NCBI GenBank assembly: GCA_006937955.1
Contig: SSNP01000015.1
Location: forward strand, 6,135,548-6,199,547
Direction: 5' to 3'
Origin: Pachypanchax playfairii
Taxonomy: Eukaryota; Chordata; Actinopteri; Cyprinodontiformes; Aplocheilidae
DNA length: 64,000 nucleotides
A model generated the notes under the pieces. That model was given only the letters and a program-made list of their open reading frames with translations. It did no database searches and was not told where the DNA came from. This document shows positions 63,936 to 64,000 of the stretch, one piece after another. Both the position numbers and the translations under genes were made by a program. Each line of letters begins with the position of its first letter. Within the stretch, counting starts at the first letter, position 1.

Positions 63936-64000
63936 GTAAGGATGAAGGTATCACGTCCCCCCGTTTCAGGGGGATTTCATATTCTAGTAAACTGTCCCAG

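Noticed and set aside
1..64000. CRISPR arrays, operons, phage or toxin-antitoxin systems
   Set aside because: No regularly spaced direct repeats with unique spacers, no clustered same-strand genes with ribosome binding sites, and the composition and repeats are those of a vertebrate genome.

Overview
This window is AT-rich vertebrate DNA with the feel of a ray-finned (teleost) fish. I infer this from the absence of compact bacterial-style genes, the microsatellites (including an 80-base AC run), a Tc1-type DNA transposon of the kind common in fishes, relics of two other Tc1/mariner lineages, a hAT-type miniature element, and tRNA-derived SINE pieces. Nearly everything else reads as intron or intergenic sequence. 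I recognise no complete host gene, no RNA gene, and no prokaryotic system such as CRISPR or an operon. Most open reading frames above 60 codons look like chance.

Layout. Positions 1-6238 are non-coding with nothing nameable. Positions 6239-9684 and 9695-13140 are two copies of the same 3,446 bases at a constant offset of 3,456, meeting exactly at a 10-base run of N. This is most simply two overlapping contigs placed end to end, so about 3.46 kb of the window is probably an assembly artefact. Positions 13151-24772 hold a minus-strand Tc1/mariner transposase relic (about 17286-17570), a 310-base hAT-type MITE with an 8-base target-site duplication (18196-18505), and a possible solo-LTR or promoter-like cassette (21979-22454). 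Simple repeats lie at 24773-24852, 26662-26783 and 51216-51264. A decayed tRNA-type SINE lies at about 33635-33775.

The clearest element is a Tc1-like transposon at 42208-43775 (1,568 bases). It is flanked by TA on both sides and has 200-base terminal inverted repeats that I read as identical. Its 325-codon transposase keeps D153, D244 and E279 but has lost its normal C-terminus to an out-of-frame deletion. The expected ending NKGYITKY-stop is still visible in another frame.

The best hints of a host gene are two plus-strand exon candidates at 53995-54105 and 63783-63935. Both have good splice sites, lengths divisible by three, and matching phase 1 at both ends, and their peptides share a short motif (IP, then W-S, then V-A-acidic). 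I cannot name the gene. Several stretches look like candidate conserved non-coding elements and are listed as findings only. A third Tc1-like relic lies at about 62925-63310. I found no convincing new biological system. The most consequential observation is the probable false duplication.
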